Positions 8,240 through 17,071 are shown, numbered from the stretch's first letter. The stretch is 27,006 nucleotides of DNA from CAZWVI01 sp964637165 (GCA_964637165.1 CAZWVI010000025.1:1-27006); one strand, 5' to 3'. Made by a program: numbers and translations. Notes: generated by a model not told the origin, from the sequence alone.

Positions 8240-9149
8240 TTGTATGTCCATTTCCTGGCGATGCACCCCAATGGAGTTTGGAACGCAAGCGTGCAAAGAA
8301 ATTACTTTCTGGTTCAACCACTAGATGAAACTTGCGGTTGCTTGGAGTTACGACGATTCTATCTCCGGCCTGCAATCTTAATTCAACGTGACCGTCGGCA
8401 GTAAAACCACATTCATCGTGTACCAACAATTTTGCGGTACGGCTACCTGGCAGCACTACCGGACGCTGGTTCAAAGTATGCGGAGCGATGGGCGTCACTA
8501 CCCACGCTTCAAGGCGCGGTGACAATACTGGACCACCAACTGATAAGGAATATGCAGTTGAGCCAGTTGCCGTCGAAACAATAATTCCATCACCACGGTA
8601 AGTGCAAACTGGACGGCGGTCGACAGTCAAGTCAACCTCAACCATGCTTGCTCCCCACTCACGCATGATGACGGTTTCATTCAAAATGTGAGTATCAAGT
8701 AACTGCTTGCTGCCACGTTTTACCGCGACTCGCATCATCGCATGAGCCTCGCAATTGCCTTCGCCATTAAGTACGCGATCAATTCCTGAGAAAATGGTCT
8801 CCGGTGAAAATGCCGTCAAAAAGCCAATTCGGCCGTGATTGACGCCCATTACCGGAACTGACCGCTTGCCCAAGCGGTACGAACAGGCCAACATTGCGCC
8901 GTCACCGCCGAGCACCACCACGAGGTCGGGCTTGGATGTAATCGGTGCCCGACTACGCTTTAAGTCAATTCCCAATATTTCTGCACGCCCTTCAATATGC
9001 TTAGCCAAGGCTTTGGCGTTATCGCGTACAAATGGTTTTTGCTTATCGCCCAGAATCAGCACTCGCGGTTTGCGAGATTTCGCAAATGAAATGCGATCCG
9101 CCCAGCAAATTGAACGCCGCGCCCTTCCGTTACTACGCCCTTCGCTCAT
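8232..9149 (-). CDS. nadK: NAD kinase
   Basis: A 305-residue ATP-NAD kinase that makes NADP from NAD in the cytoplasm. The family signature GGDG is at residues 81-84 within VVVLGGDGAML. The NE motif is seen in ILNETVI, and the conserved block RGDGIIVSTATGSTAYSLS follows, then GGP and the TLNQRPVVLP segment. The first ~25 residues are basic and not typical of the family. The start is fixed by a 4-nt ATGA overlap with the dxs stop, preceded by GAGGTGG and AAGG on the minus strand. Its place after ispA-dxs in the same operon is common in bacteria. Confidence 0.95.
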   Translation of the reverse strand: MSEGRSNGRARRSICWADRISFAKSRKPRVLILGDKQKPFVRDNAKALAKHIEGRAEILGIDLKRSRAPITSKPDLVVVLGGDGAMLACSYRLGKRSVPVMGVNHGRIGFLTAFSPETIFSGIDRVLNGEGNCEAHAMMRVAVKRGSKQLLDTHILNETVIMREWGASMVEVDLTVDRRPVCTYRGDGIIVSTATGSTAYSLSVGGPVLSPRLEAWVVTPIAPHTLNQRPVVLPGSRTAKLLVHDECGFTADGHVELRLQAGDRIVVTPSNRKFHLVVEPESNFFARLRSKLHWGASPGNGHTND

Positions 9150-11071
9150 GCCTTATCCACCTCGTTCTTAAGCAACTCAATAGGCGAACTTGCAAACAAC
9201 TCCTGCCATGCCGCAACCAATCGCTCGACTGACAATCCACATTCTTCAAGTTGTTCTTCACGCGTTGTGGCATGCGCAATAAATTTATCCGGCACGCCAA
9301 ATCGGCGTAGTGTTGGTTTTAAGTTCAGGTCAACTAATGCTTCAGCTAAGCACGAACCAAAGCCACCATTTAAACTATGCTCCTCAATTGAAGCCATTAC
9401 CTTATGGCGACGCGCGGCATCGGCAACTGCTCCACGGTCAAGAGGACGACAAAAGCGCGCATCCCAAATTTCTAATTGAATGCCTTGGTCGGACAATTTT
9501 TCGGCCGCCAACAGCGCATTTTCGACCATTGCTCCTAAGGCAAAGACAACTCCATCAGCACCTTGGCGTAAACATTCAGCTGTACCAGGGATTAGCTCGG
9601 GGCGCATTTCAGCTGGCGAACCTAAACATTGGTGAGCGTTGCCACGCGGCCAACGCAAGGCCCAGGGGCCGCCTAGTTCAACACCTGCATTTAGCATGCG
9701 GCCCAAATCAATTGCATCGCGTGGCGAGGCCAAGTTAATTCCAGGGAAAGCCCGCAGATAGGTCATATCAAAAACCCCTTGATGAGTTGGGCCATCTTGA
9801 CCAACTAAGCCGCCACGGTCAAGAGCAAAGATTACGCTCTCTTCCTGCAGCGCAACTTCTTGAAAAACTTGATCGTAGGCGCGTTGTAAAAAAGTTGAGT
9901 AAATCGCACACACCGGGCGCTTACCAACAGTGGCCATGCCACCGGCCATCGCCACAGCATGCTGTTCCGTAATTCCAGTATCGAAACTCCGCTCGGGAAA
10001 TTTTTCGGTGAATTCACTCAGTCCAGTACCGCTCGGCATCGCCGCCGTAATTGCCAACAAGCGCGAATCGCGTTCACCTAGCTCAAGCATCGCATTTGAA
10101 AAAACTTTGGTAAATGATTCGCTAGATTTCACCGTTTCCTGCTTGGGACGAGGCACTTTCAAACTGGCCTTAACGCCGTGAGCCCGTTCATTGTCTTCAC
10201 CAGCGGGTTGATAGCCACGGCCCTTTTCACTTAACAAGTGGATCAAATGCACACCACCCATTTTTTTCACGCGCTCGAATGCATCGATGCAACCAGCAAT
10301 ATCATGCCCATCTAAAGGGCCAACATAGTTCACGCCCAATTCTTCAAAAACGTGGCCTGGCACCAAAACGTGTCGCAGAACTTCGCCCATTTCATCCATA
10401 CGCTCGCCCAGCCAAGGAATGCGGTGGGCCAAGGAACTCAACTTTTCAGCAGTGCCTTGAATGGTCCGGGAGGTGCGTACGCGCGAAAGATAGCGCGCCA
10501 TAGCCCCCACCGATTTAGCAATCGACCATTCGTTATCGTTCAATATCACCAATAAACGCGGTTTACGTTCCCCGGCATTATTTAGGCCTTCAAAGGCTAC
10601 TCCAGAAGCGATGCTGGCATCGCCAATTAAAGCCACCGCCCATGGGTCATCGTCTTCGCTGGCGGCGGTTCCGCGCATACCTTCGGCCAAACCCATAGCA
10701 AAAGAAATTGAAGTTCCAGCGTGGCCGGCAGTGAGCACGTCGTATGGGGATTCAAAGCGATTGCAAAATCCCGACATTCCTCCAGTTTGCCGCAAACTAG
10801 CAAAATCTCCGTAGCGGCCAGTCAACATTTTGTGCGGGTAACACTGGTGACTAACATCAAAGACTAGGCGGTCGCGTTTAAATTCAAAGACTCGATGCAA
10901 GGCAATGGTCATTTCAACCACGCCCAAGTTTGAACCTAAATGGCCGCCGGCATTGAGCACTTTCTCGACTAAGGCCGAACGCATTTGTGCGGCCACGTCT
11001 TCAAGTTCACCCACGCTTAAACCGTGCAAATCGGCAGGTGATTCAATCGCTGAAAGTTGTAGTTTGCTCAT
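9146..11071 (-). CDS. dxs: 1-deoxy-D-xylulose-5-phosphate synthase
   Basis: A 641-residue thiamine-diphosphate enzyme that condenses pyruvate and glyceraldehyde 3-phosphate, the first step of the MEP isoprenoid pathway. Diagnostic features are GGHLGSNLG (H44), FDVSHQCYPHKMLTGR, TAGHAGTSIS, the thiamine/Mg motif IGDASIASGVAFEGLNNAG with LNDNEWSI, the GLDGHD-type segment GPLDGHD, and TGITEQHAVAMAGGMA with the catalytic Glu369. DRGGLVGQDGPTHQG follows. Length is normal. Its start overlaps the ispA stop by 4 nt, and its own stop overlaps nadK by 4 nt, so the three genes are very likely co-translated. Confidence 0.97.
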   Translation of the reverse strand: MSKLQLSAIESPADLHGLSVGELEDVAAQMRSALVEKVLNAGGHLGSNLGVVEMTIALHRVFEFKRDRLVFDVSHQCYPHKMLTGRYGDFASLRQTGGMSGFCNRFESPYDVLTAGHAGTSISFAMGLAEGMRGTAASEDDDPWAVALIGDASIASGVAFEGLNNAGERKPRLLVILNDNEWSIAKSVGAMARYLSRVRTSRTIQGTAEKLSSLAHRIPWLGERMDEMGEVLRHVLVPGHVFEELGVNYVGPLDGHDIAGCIDAFERVKKMGGVHLIHLLSEKGRGYQPAGEDNERAHGVKASLKVPRPKQETVKSSESFTKVFSNAMLELGERDSRLLAITAAMPSGTGLSEFTEKFPERSFDTGITEQHAVAMAGGMATVGKRPVCAIYSTFLQRAYDQVFQEVALQEESVIFALDRGGLVGQDGPTHQGVFDMTYLRAFPGINLASPRDAIDLGRMLNAGVELGGPWALRWPRGNAHQCLGSPAEMRPELIPGTAECLRQGADGVVFALGAMVENALLAAEKLSDQGIQLEIWDARFCRPLDRGAVADAARRHKVMASIEEHSLNGGFGSCLAEALVDLNLKPTLRRFGVPDKFIAHATTREEQLEECGLSVERLVAAWQELFASSPIELLKNEVDKA

Positions 11072-11961
11072 TGACTTCTAAGTAACAAAAATTGAGGGAT
11101 ATCGTTCAACACATCTTGATGCCGCGCAACATCTAACTGGGCAAGCGCAAGTTTCGCGCGCGCTGCTAAGTCTTCGGCATAAGTACGCGCCGCCTTTAGG
11201 CCGAGCGTTGTAACCAATGTCACCTTGCCGCCCGATTGATCTTTGCCGGCAGTTTTTCCGAGTTCATCGGTGGTACAGGTGGCATCAAGAATGTCGTCGG
11301 TAGCCTGAAAGAGCGCGCCGATTAGACCGCCCCATTTGGCCCAGGCTTGTTCATCTCCACCGCCGGCCAAGGCACCGAGGCGTACCGCTGATTCAAGCAA
11401 CACTCCTGTTTTGGCACGATGAATCGGTGCAATTGATTCGAACGAAGAGATTTCACTATCGGCATCCATGTCCAATTGCTGTCCCCCGACCATTCCGGCT
11501 GGCCCCGCAGCTTGGGACAAAACTTTTAGCTGCGCATGCACCAAGGCTAAATCATCTTGCATAGATAATCGTTCAAAGGCAGCTGCCTGTAATGCATCAC
11601 CAACTAATACCGCAGTCGCTTGATCGAATGTGATATGCACGGTTGGTTGCCCGCGGCGCAAGCTGTCATCATCCATGCATGGTAAATCATCGTGAACCAA
11701 TGAATAGGCATGAATCATTTCACAAGCAATCGCCCCTGGCATTGCACTAGCAAATTCACCGCCAACAGCTTGGCAGGCCAACACACTTAATGCTGGTCGC
11801 ACTCGTTTACCGCCTGACATTAAGGCGTAACGCATGGCCGTTGCAAGACGCGGCGAAACCGAACTTTGCTCAAGCTGGTCAGCGGCTAGTTCTAAAGAAT
11901 CTTCAATCTGCGGTAATACAGTCCGCAGCCAAGAGGTAAATTCACTCGTCACCAAGGTCAT
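11068..11961 (-). CDS. ispA: Short-chain polyprenyl diphosphate synthase (FPP/GGPP synthase)
   Basis: A 297-residue all-helical trans-prenyltransferase that elongates DMAPP/GPP with IPP, downstream of the MEP pathway begun by the adjacent dxs. The first Asp-rich motif is DDLPCMDDDSLRRG, with two residues between the aspartate groups as in IspA-type enzymes. The second is DDILDATCTTDELGKTAGKD. GGKRVRPAL binds diphosphate. Product length cannot be fixed from sequence. A reading from a TTG at 11979 exists, but the ATG at 11961 has a strong ribosome site and is preferred. That start lies 20 nt inside xseB. Confidence 0.94.
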   Translation of the reverse strand: MTLVTSEFTSWLRTVLPQIEDSLELAADQLEQSSVSPRLATAMRYALMSGGKRVRPALSVLACQAVGGEFASAMPGAIACEMIHAYSLVHDDLPCMDDDSLRRGQPTVHITFDQATAVLVGDALQAAAFERLSMQDDLALVHAQLKVLSQAAGPAGMVGGQQLDMDADSEISSFESIAPIHRAKTGVLLESAVRLGALAGGGDEQAWAKWGGLIGALFQATDDILDATCTTDELGKTAGKDQSGGKVTLVTTLGLKAARTYAEDLAARAKLALAQLDVARHQDVLNDIPQFLLLRSQ

Positions 11962-12199
11962 CACTATCCTCCCCGTCAAGCTCTTCTAAGTTTTTGCGTA
12001 GCACTAAACTCAACTCTTCAACCTGCTTTTCTGCCGACGACAAAGAACTAAACAATTGCTTCAACAATTGCACACCTTCGCCATAACGACTCACGCCTTG
12101 TTCAAGGCTCAACTCACCACTTTCGAGGTCAGCGACTAATTCTTCAAGTTCAGCAAGCTGCTGTTCGAAGTCGGGGGATTTCTTTTTTGCAGGGGACAT
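11942..12199 (-). CDS. xseB: Exodeoxyribonuclease VII small subunit
   Basis: An 85-residue acidic helical protein with the pattern FEQQLAELEELVADLESGELSLEQGVSRYGEGVQLL, the standard XseB core of two helices. XseB associates in several copies with XseA to form the nuclease that degrades single-stranded DNA. An in-frame GTG at 12235 would add 12 residues. I prefer the ATG at 12199 because MSPAKKKSPDFEQ matches usual family length, though no good ribosome site is seen. The C-terminus ends in an acidic tail DGEDSDDLGDE. It follows xseA by 55 nt. Confidence 0.92.
   Translation of the reverse strand: MSPAKKKSPDFEQQLAELEELVADLESGELSLEQGVSRYGEGVQLLKQLFSSLSSAEKQVEELSLVLRKNLEELDGEDSDDLGDE
11968..11974 (-). 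promoter_or_regulatory. Strong ribosome binding site for ispA
   Basis: On the minus strand GGGGAGG sits 6 nt before the ATG at 11961. It is among the best Shine-Dalgarno matches I saw in the window. It decides the ispA start in favour of 11961 over the upstream TTG at 11979. It lies within the last codons of xseB, so ispA initiation is embedded in that gene. Confidence 0.8.
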
Positions 12200-12254
12200 G
12201 AATTGGGAACGTCTATTGTCCCTGATTGGGCACACTCTTGCCAGTTAAAGCCGC

Positions 12255-13472
12255 TTAGGATTCAGAAAGATTTTGCTCTTCTACTCGCGCGCCGAGCTGG
12301 CCGTCAGCCAACTTTATGTTTACTTTGGCGCCGACGGGGGCCGAATTCGCCGAACGCAGGAAGCCAGTTTGTCCCTCAACCTCGACCAAGGCATAGCCAC
12401 GGCTTAATAAAGCCACTGGCGATGCGGCTTCAAGTCGCGGATGAATGCCCTCAAGACGCGGCCGCAGTCCCATCATTTTGCGGTCAACCGCGTGATTGAG
12501 TGCCTGGTGGGCGTGCGAAAGTCGATTACGCAAGCGGTCTAATCGCCGTTCGGGGCTTTGATTGCTCAAAGATTGACTGAGTCCGCGCAGGTTTAATTGG
12601 GCATCGGCAAGCATTTCTTGAATTGAATCTTCCATTTGCTCGGCTAAACGCAAACTATGGCGCCGCACTTCACTCCAACCTTCGCAAATCCGCAGAGCGG
12701 CGGCCGTTGGAGTTTTGGCACGCTCATCAGCAACAAAATCGCAGAGCGTGAAGTCCGATTCGTGACCTACCGCATTAATAATAGGAATCGGACATGCGGC
12801 GATTGCCCGCACTAAGGACTCCTCGTTGAAGGCCCATAAATCCTCAAGTGAACCGCCCCCACGGCTTAACACAATCAAATCCGGCTTGGCAGAAATCGCC
12901 TGCGATAAAGCTGCCACCAATTCCCCGGCGGCACCATCACCTTGAACGCGACAGGCGCTTAGCCAAATTTCGCAGGGCGCGCCACTCTCCTTCACACTTT
13001 GTAAAAAGTCGGCCGATGCCGCCGATGGATGCGCACACAATAGGGCAATTTTTCGTGGCCGCGGTGGAATACTCTGTTTGTTTTCGGGGTCGAACAATCC
13101 CTGATCGCGCAATTTTTGCTTCAACTGCTCAAAGCGTTTAGCCAAATCACCACCACCAACATCTTCAACCTGGTCAATAACGAAAGATAAACTTCCACGC
13201 TTATTCCAAATATCAAATTTGCCGCGAACTTTTACTTCACGCCCCTCTTCTAGTTCGCACTTTAGCGCGCGCTTGGCAGCTCCCGCCCAAATTTTCACAT
13301 CGATTTGCGAATCGGCATCACGCAACTTGAAGTAGTAATGACCGGACCCGCGGTAAGGACCGCTATACCCAAATATCTCACCTTGCAAGCAAATCAAACC
13401 CAATGCCTCAACTGCATCCTGCGCCAAAGAAACTGCACTGCTAACTGAAAGCGTCGCTATTGAGTCGCCCAT
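12255..13472 (-). CDS. xseA: Exodeoxyribonuclease VII large subunit
   Basis: A 405-residue protein with an N-terminal OB-fold (GSGHYYFKLRD, residues ~40-50), the catalytic domain block VLSRGGGSLEDLWAFNEESLVRAI, and INAVGHESDFTLCDFVADERAKTPTAAA, all diagnostic of XseA. A helical, probably coiled region follows, then a C-terminal GYALVEVEG segment. The usual TSPxGAAxxD motif is unusual here: it reads CAHPSAASADFLQS, keeping P, A and D but changing the T, S and G positions. With XseB it trims single-stranded DNA. It starts 13 nt after the upstream gene's stop. Confidence 0.93.
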   Translation of the reverse strand: MGDSIATLSVSSAVSLAQDAVEALGLICLQGEIFGYSGPYRGSGHYYFKLRDADSQIDVKIWAGAAKRALKCELEEGREVKVRGKFDIWNKRGSLSFVIDQVEDVGGGDLAKRFEQLKQKLRDQGLFDPENKQSIPPRPRKIALLCAHPSAASADFLQSVKESGAPCEIWLSACRVQGDGAAGELVAALSQAISAKPDLIVLSRGGGSLEDLWAFNEESLVRAIAACPIPIINAVGHESDFTLCDFVADERAKTPTAAALRICEGWSEVRRHSLRLAEQMEDSIQEMLADAQLNLRGLSQSLSNQSPERRLDRLRNRLSHAHQALNHAVDRKMMGLRPRLEGIHPRLEAASPVALLSRGYALVEVEGQTGFLRSANSAPVGAKVNIKLADGQLGARVEEQNLSES

Positions 13473-13485
13473 TTTATTTAACGCC

Positions 13486-14811
13486 TTAACCTAATTCAAT
13501 CAAAGGTACTTCTGAACGGCGCCAAAGGTCTAACTCCTGACGTGGCAAGTAAACTCTGAAGCGATCTTCGTAAAAAGGTCGAGTTAGGCCACCTTCTAAA
13601 ATTGCGCCGTCCCTAAATAACAGTTCAACGTCGCCGCCTGGATGCAAACGCACCTCCAGCGAATCGGCCTCCAAGGTGCGTACTAATCGTCCACCATTGT
13701 CGTAACGATTAACCTGTACAAAGCGTAAAGAAGTACCGGCAACGTCCTCTAATAGCGGAATACGAAAATATCCGCCAGGGTTTGGAGTTGCCAAAAGTTG
13801 ATCAAGTTCTTGGCGAATTTGCTCCGCTAACTGCGGGTCACTTGATTCTGGGGTATTCGCCAAGGCGGGGAACTGTTCAAGCCACAAACGGCTATCCAAT
13901 TCAGAAAATTCTAAACGCCAACCATCCTCTGGCAGAGCAACCTTAGTACCACCGTGCACGCGATGACCATCAAACAACTTAACCACTAAGGTGCCGGTCA
14001 TTTGATGTAGTTCAAATTCGGCAATCGCCGCTTTAGTTACAGTGTCAATCACACCATCACTATTCCATTCCAACAAAGTCACCGTATGCAAGCTTGCTTC
14101 ACCAGCTACATAGGTGCCAGTTTCAAAACGAATATGGTCATAACCACTTGCGACCAACAGTCCATTTGTTGCCGCCAACCACGGGTTTGTGGTCAGTGTT
14201 GGGTCCACCACCAACTCGGCACTGGCATTTGTCTCGCTATCACTTTCGGTGGTGCCAACTTCATGATTAAGCATGCCGGCATTACTAAGACTTGGTGCAA
14301 CCCGACCGAGTAACTGTAAGCGGTCCAATTCGCGCCGCTCAGTTTCTAACAGTCGCTCGTTTAGCTGAACAATCATCGAACGGTCTTCGCGCGCTTCCGA
14401 ACGCATCGCTTGTAGTTCTGACAGCAAGGCATCGATAGTTTCTTGACCAACCGCATTATCCGGTGCTTGCACCGTAACGGCGGGCGCTTGGACTGTGACC
14501 TCAGGTGCTTGGATTTCAATGTCAGGACCAAACCACAATGACCAGGCCAAAAAGCCACAAGCAAGTGCCGCGGCAATTCCAGAAAGAGCAGTCATTGGAG
14601 TTGACCAACGGGTTTGCCGCTGACGCTGTTGCTCCTGCTCTTCCATTTGTCGCAGCAGCGCATCTTGCACATCTGAAAGACGGCGGAAAGAGCGATTGAG
14701 CGCCTGCACGTCACGCAAACGCAGTAATGAGCCAGGCTGCTGGGCTTCCAATTCACTCAGACCTTCGTTGGTCTGCTTGAAAACTTCGGGTTTATTATCG
14801 GAATCATTCAT
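13486..14811 (-). CDS. Unrecognised single-pass membrane protein with coiled coils
   Basis: A 441-residue protein I do not recognise. Residues ~1-70 are polar and helix-prone (SFRRLSDVQDALLRQMEEQEQQRQRQ). Residues ~72-94 form one membrane helix. Residues 98-118 are three heptads of the form (V/I)xVQAPx. Residues ~122-167 look like a coiled coil (EARED, LNERLLETERRELDRL). The remainder, likely periplasmic, is rich in beta-type segments such as GYDHIRFETGTYVAGEASLHTVTLLEWNSDG and a C-terminal EVRLHPGGDVELLFRDGAILEGG. The start overlaps the upstream gene by 8 nt (ATGAATGA). It sits with two other exported unknowns between pabC and xseA. A scaffold or envelope-stress role is possible but unsupported. 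Confidence 0.8.
   Translation of the reverse strand: MNDSDNKPEVFKQTNEGLSELEAQQPGSLLRLRDVQALNRSFRRLSDVQDALLRQMEEQEQQRQRQTRWSTPMTALSGIAAALACGFLAWSLWFGPDIEIQAPEVTVQAPAVTVQAPDNAVGQETIDALLSELQAMRSEAREDRSMIVQLNERLLETERRELDRLQLLGRVAPSLSNAGMLNHEVGTTESDSETNASAELVVDPTLTTNPWLAATNGLLVASGYDHIRFETGTYVAGEASLHTVTLLEWNSDGVIDTVTKAAIAEFELHQMTGTLVVKLFDGHRVHGGTKVALPEDGWRLEFSELDSRLWLEQFPALANTPESSDPQLAEQIRQELDQLLATPNPGGYFRIPLLEDVAGTSLRFVQVNRYDNGGRLVRTLEADSLEVRLHPGGDVELLFRDGAILEGGLTRPFYEDRFRVYLPRQELDLWRRSEVPLIELG
14458..14520 (-). repeat. Three tandem 21-bp units encoding QAP heptads
   Basis: Within the membrane protein gene, residues 98-118 consist of the heptads IEIQAPE, VTVQAPA and VTVQAPD. The corresponding DNA is three imperfect 21-bp units. 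The segment directly follows the membrane helix and may act as an extended linker whose length can vary by slippage. Confidence 0.75.
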
Positions 14812-15397
14812 TTTGGTTCGGAGCCTTCTCAGCAGTCAAAAATTGTTGGCGCTCACGACCTCGCCAGGATTTACGTTCGAGCTCAAGTTTATTATCGCCT
14901 AATTCCCAACTTAAAAGTTGTTGATCATAGTCAGCACTAGCTTTCAGTAAAAAACTACGGCGTGAAACAATATCGGCCGCTGGCATCGGCCCACCCTCGA
15001 CTAGTGCACTCCATAAATTCTGGCCACGCGCACTCAACTGTTCGGGTTTTTGCAATTGCACAAATGGTGAATCAGCACCACCAAGTATTCCCGGGCCGGT
15101 AAGATCTGCGCCATTGCCAACTAAGTGAACCCGCACGAACCGGGTGTCGCTAGCCAAGGCAAATTGTTCACGCAACATGCGATCTTCGTCATAATTGTTT
15201 TTCTGAGACATTAAGTGACGAAAAACAGGTTCGGCCACCACCCGCAAACCATTCGCGCTCTCACCGACCCAGGCGATGGTCTCCTCAAAGTCAGGGGTCT
15301 CCACATGCTCAGCTTCAGACGGTGCGCATGAAAACGACAACAAGCCGCATACAACAACGGCACTCGACCAGATCGCAACAGATTTAAAGATTGCCAT
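14804..15397 (-). CDS. Putative exported lipoprotein of unknown function
   Basis: A 197-residue protein with an N-terminal hydrophobic stretch (residues ~6-22) ending in LLSFSCAPSEAE. The cysteine at residue 24 could be lipidated, although LSFSC is a loose lipobox. The mature part contains VRVHLVGNGADLTGPGILGGADSPFVQLQ and a charged C-terminus. I recognise no family. It starts 9 nt after the HEAT-like gene and overlaps the membrane-protein gene by 8 nt, so these three genes are probably co-expressed. The overlap suggests that this product and the downstream membrane protein act together. Confidence 0.75.
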   Translation of the reverse strand: MAIFKSVAIWSSAVVVCGLLSFSCAPSEAEHVETPDFEETIAWVGESANGLRVVAEPVFRHLMSQKNNYDEDRMLREQFALASDTRFVRVHLVGNGADLTGPGILGGADSPFVQLQKPEQLSARGQNLWSALVEGGPMPAADIVSRRSFLLKASADYDQQLLSWELGDNKLELERKSWRGRERQQFLTAEKAPNQNE

Positions 15398-15406
15398 CAG
15401 TTTGAT

Positions 15407-16213
15407 TTAAATATCGCGCCACTCATCTTTTGACTTTTTATTTTTATTCCACCAACGAGTCCATTCAAGTGGGTCGCGGAATGATTGATTGGTCATCGCA
15501 GTTAGGGCCTGCAAGAAAGGACCCCGTATTGCGCGGTAACGACGCACGGCGTTGGTGTCTTCGTAGTTCAAACTGGCGTTGTGATAGGACTCCAATGACT
15601 TAGTCAAGCCCTTGGTCGCCTCCTTGCGTTTGGCTCCCGGCATCTCGCCGAAATGACTAAGCGCGGTGCCGGCGGAGGCGGCGACTTGTTCATCCTTATA
15701 GTCGAGTAAATCTAATAATTCATCAACTTGTTCATAGTCTAAGGTGAAGCCAATGTGCTCAACACACAAGGAACGAAATGCAACGTCGCGATTAAAGCGT
15801 TTATCCTCAAACGCCTTCCATAAAAACTCTGAGCCATGCAACTGCATGCGGCCAAAAGTAAAGATTGCGGCAGTCCACAAATCCATGTTGGCCTTGGTCT
15901 CTTTTTTACGACTAAAGACTTTCCACACTGTATCGCAAATTGAATCGAGTCGTTTATCCAATTGCTTGCGCTCTTTAGCTAGTTCTTTTTTGTTTTCCGA
16001 ACCGAGGTCAAGCTCTTCATCAATTTCGCGGATGCGCTCAAGGCCAGTGGTGTAAATAGTTAAAAAGCCATCTAAGTGGGAAACCAATAAGTTTTCAACG
16101 TCGCGTTCCTTTACCAACTTTTTAAAAGTACTAATTTTCTCAGGCAGCACATCAGCCGGAACTTGGCTGGTTTGCGGGATTGCGGCAAAGCACAAAATGG
16201 CGGTTACGAACAT
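15407..16213 (-). CDS. Exported HEAT-like repeat protein of unknown function
   Basis: A 268-residue protein with a short signal-like N-terminus (MFVTAILCFAAIPQTSQVP). A helical, charged region follows (ERIREIDEELDLGSENKKELAKERKQLDKRLDSI, coiled-coil-like), then helical pairs in the style of HEAT repeats (DYEQVDELLDLLDYKDEQVAASAGTALSHFG). The end is DPLEWTRWWNKNKKSKDEW. From memory, a WxxWW tail after HEAT-like repeats is common in exported planctomycete proteins, and it contributes to my host guess. Function is unknown. It begins 23 nt after pabC and leads into the lipoprotein gene. Confidence 0.75.
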   Translation of the reverse strand: MFVTAILCFAAIPQTSQVPADVLPEKISTFKKLVKERDVENLLVSHLDGFLTIYTTGLERIREIDEELDLGSENKKELAKERKQLDKRLDSICDTVWKVFSRKKETKANMDLWTAAIFTFGRMQLHGSEFLWKAFEDKRFNRDVAFRSLCVEHIGFTLDYEQVDELLDLLDYKDEQVAASAGTALSHFGEMPGAKRKEATKGLTKSLESYHNASLNYEDTNAVRRYRAIRGPFLQALTAMTNQSFRDPLEWTRWWNKNKKSKDEWRDI

Positions 16214-16236
16214 GATTTTATTTTGGTTGAGACGTC

Positions 16237-17067
16237 CTAGAGAGTCGGCTTCTTCCTACCAAGATACGCGCCCCTAACACTTTTAAGAAAGGTGCCCGCA
16301 GCGCCTGGCAGATGGTCATTTAGGCCCATCACCGCAGTAACGGGAACTAAACCAATGACAGCATTTCCAAGATAGAGCTCGTCGGCCTGGCGGATACACT
16401 CAGTATCGACGACATCTTCGCGTACCGGCAGTCCTTCTGCCGCGCATACTTCGAGAATTGCCGCACGCGTAGTCCCGGCCAGGAGCCCGCGATCCAAGGG
16501 GGGAGTAATTAAACATCCGCCGCGATATACGAATAAATTCGCGCTAGTAAATTCAGCGAAGTCGCCGTCGACGGTCGGCAACAAGGCCTCCCACGCGCCC
16601 TTGGCAACGGCTTGTCGGCGCGCATACTGTTCACCCACACGCGAAATAGTTTTGGCATTAACTAATGGATCGAGTGGGTCACGCCGAACTTTTGAGACCG
16701 CGACCTTGACTTGTTGCGGAACTGGGCTGGGGTCACCGGCGGTCCACATACGGATTGGTGTGCCATTGCCGTTGCCGCGATAAATGCTATAACGAACTCG
16801 TTGTAAGCCTAGCTCTAGGTGCTTTGCGACCTCGCGAAAATCACCAATCAAATTTCGTTGGCCACCAGGTATATCCAACATCGCTGCCGAGCGAAGCAAG
16901 CGGGCGGCATGCGCTTGCAAGTGTTCTCCGACGGTGGCATCTTGAATGAGAAATGACTCAAAGACTCCTTCGCCACGCAAAACACCCAAGCCATCGCCGG
17001 GCAAGGCCGGAGCTCCCGGCTCGATCAGCTCACCATTAACCACGGTCACGGAGACTTCGCGTTTCAT
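16237..17067 (-). CDS. pabC: Class IV PLP aminotransferase fold, probable aminodeoxychorismate lyase
   Basis: A 276-residue fold-type IV PLP enzyme. The PLP lysine is in the VNAKTISRVGEQYAR segment. The conserved glutamate is in DGDFAEFTSANLFVYRGG, and the phosphate-binding loop is LLAGTTRAAILEVCA. Adjacency to pabB (4 nt gap, same strand) argues for 4-amino-4-deoxychorismate lyase, which releases p-aminobenzoate and pyruvate for folate synthesis. Branched-chain or D-amino-acid aminotransferases share the fold, so the assignment rests largely on context. TAGG lies 4 nt before the ATG, overlapping the pabB stop. Confidence 0.85.
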   Translation of the reverse strand: MKREVSVTVVNGELIEPGAPALPGDGLGVLRGEGVFESFLIQDATVGEHLQAHAARLLRSAAMLDIPGGQRNLIGDFREVAKHLELGLQRVRYSIYRGNGNGTPIRMWTAGDPSPVPQQVKVAVSKVRRDPLDPLVNAKTISRVGEQYARRQAVAKGAWEALLPTVDGDFAEFTSANLFVYRGGCLITPPLDRGLLAGTTRAAILEVCAAEGLPVREDVVDTECIRQADELYLGNAVIGLVPVTAVMGLNDHLPGAAGTFLKSVRGAYLGRKKPTL

Positions 17068-17071
17068 AAAC

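Noticed and set aside
8240..8317. Longer sulfotransferase start at 8317
   Set aside because: The extra 26 residues lie wholly within nadK; the 8-nt overlap start at 8239 matches other junctions here.
11962..11979. ispA start at the TTG at 11979
   Set aside because: The ATG at 11961 has GGGGAGG at 6-nt spacing, and the extra residues overlap xseB without matching the family.
16672..16696. Apparent further copy of the 27-bp repeat (GTGGGTCACGCC) in pabC
   Set aside because: Only the GGGTCAC end matches; the CAGTGTCC end is missing and it lies in conserved coding sequence.
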